NCBI GenBank assembly: GCA_937860195.1
Contig: CALMBN010000119.1
Location: forward strand, 1-5,462
Direction of reading: 5' to 3'
Source of the DNA: an uncultured Novosphingobium sp.
GTDB lineage: Bacteria > Pseudomonadota > Alphaproteobacteria > Sphingomonadales > Sphingomonadaceae
DNA: 5,462 nt
This document shows positions 5,068 to 5,462 of this stretch, in pieces; positions within the stretch are counted from its first letter, which is position 1; every line of letters begins with the position of its first letter. Made by a program: the position numbers and the translations under genes. Below the pieces are notes generated by a model. The model was given only the letters and a program-made list of their open reading frames with translations, was not told the DNA's origin and did no database searches.

Positions 5068-5462
5068 GTGCAAACGGATCAAATCGGTGCGGCCCTGTGG
5101 GCGATGCTGGCGATGACGCTGATTGTGGGCTTGCGCTATCTCGCCAGCAGCGGACTGTTCGCCTGGCTTGGTGAACGGCGGCTGCCGGGGCTGCACGCGG
5201 GCCTCAAACCGCAGATCAAGCGTGAGATTGGCTGGTCGTTGCTCAGCGCGGGAATTTATGGTTTGCCCGCCGGGCTGGTCGCGTGGGGTTGGCAAAACCG
5301 GGGCTGGACGCAGATTTATACCGACGCCGCCGCTTTTCCGCAGTGGTGGCTGCCGGTCTCCTTCCTGCTCTGCCTGTTGCTCCACGATACCTGGTTTTAC
5401 TGGACCCACCGGGCGATGCATCATCCGGTGCTGTTCCGCCGGATCCACGCGGTCCACCATGC
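5068..5462 (+). CDS. sterol desaturase / fatty-acid hydroxylase family protein, 5' part; candidate carotenoid ring hydroxylase
   Basis: 131 codons and two bases are present; the rest lies beyond the right edge. Hydrophobic segments at about residues 8-35, 70-87 and 93-112 indicate an integral membrane protein. Two histidine motifs of the family follow: HRAMH (114-118), preceded by HDTWFYW, and HAVHH (127-131). The third (HxxHH) cluster would be downstream. These bind a di-iron centre used for C-H hydroxylation or desaturation. GTG 5068 is the first start after the in-frame stops TGA-TAG at 5053-5058; ATG 5104 would cut into the first membrane helix. No good SD is seen. The family alone does not fix the substrate. 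Beside crtY and with crtZ present, a role as the 2,2'-hydroxylase (CrtG) of nostoxanthin synthesis is attractive but unproven. A lipid or hopanoid-modifying enzyme is the main alternative. Confidence 0.82.
   Translation, partial: MQTDQIGAALWAMLAMTLIVGLRYLASSGLFAWLGERRLPGLHAGLKPQIKREIGWSLLSAGIYGLPAGLVAWGWQNRGWTQIYTDAAAFPQWWLPVSFLLCLLLHDTWFYWTHRAMHHPVLFRRIHAVHH

Noticed and set aside
5038..5460. 140-codon minus-strand open frame at the right end
   Set aside because: It is antisense to the hydroxylase-family gene, which has membrane helices and two histidine motifs in frame; the antisense product has no recognisable features.
1..5462. CRISPR arrays, insertion sequences, intrinsic terminators
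   Set aside because: No direct-repeat arrays, transposase-like frames or hairpin plus T-run structures were seen on either strand.

Overview
The window is a GC-rich chromosomal segment holding a carotenoid (xanthophyll) biosynthesis cluster. It most likely comes from an alphaproteobacterium of the order Sphingomonadales, and the Erythrobacter/Porphyrobacter/Altererythrobacter side fits best. The evidence is a short LOV-HTH protein that closely resembles Erythrobacter EL222 as I remember it, a proteobacterial-type CrtY/CrtB/CrtI/CrtZ set, and GC-biased codon use throughout. The assignment is an inference from protein resemblance; no search was run.

Layout, left to right: (1) positions 1-60 hold the 5' part of a tRNA-Leu(CAG) gene on the minus strand, cut by the window edge. 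(2) 61-298 is a G-run-rich gap with a possible tRNA promoter and a leader hairpin, and no recognisable gene. (3) 299-883 (+) encodes a blue-light LOV photoreceptor fused to a LuxR-type helix-turn-helix. (4) After 72 nt comes crtI (+, phytoene desaturase), then 28 nt later crtZ (+, beta-carotene hydroxylase). (5) crtB (phytoene synthase) and crtY (lycopene beta-cyclase) lie on the minus strand, transcribed crtY then crtB with a 4-nt ATGA overlap. The crtB end runs 10 nt into the crtZ end, so the two units converge tail to tail. (6) Divergent from crtY, separated by 42 nt, is the start of a sterol-desaturase/fatty-acid-hydroxylase family gene (+) that runs off the right edge.

Together the genes account for GGPP -> phytoene (CrtB) -> lycopene (CrtI) -> beta-carotene (CrtY) -> zeaxanthin (CrtZ). 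The partial di-iron hydroxylase at the right edge could add a further ring hydroxylation, such as the 2,2'-hydroxylation that gives caloxanthin and nostoxanthin in sphingomonads; this is a hypothesis. No GGPP synthase (crtE) or ketolase (crtW) is visible.

The most interesting point is the placement of an EL222-like light-activated transcription factor immediately upstream of, and co-directional with, crtI-crtZ. It suggests direct blue-light control of desaturase and hydroxylase expression, separately from the convergent crtY-crtB unit.
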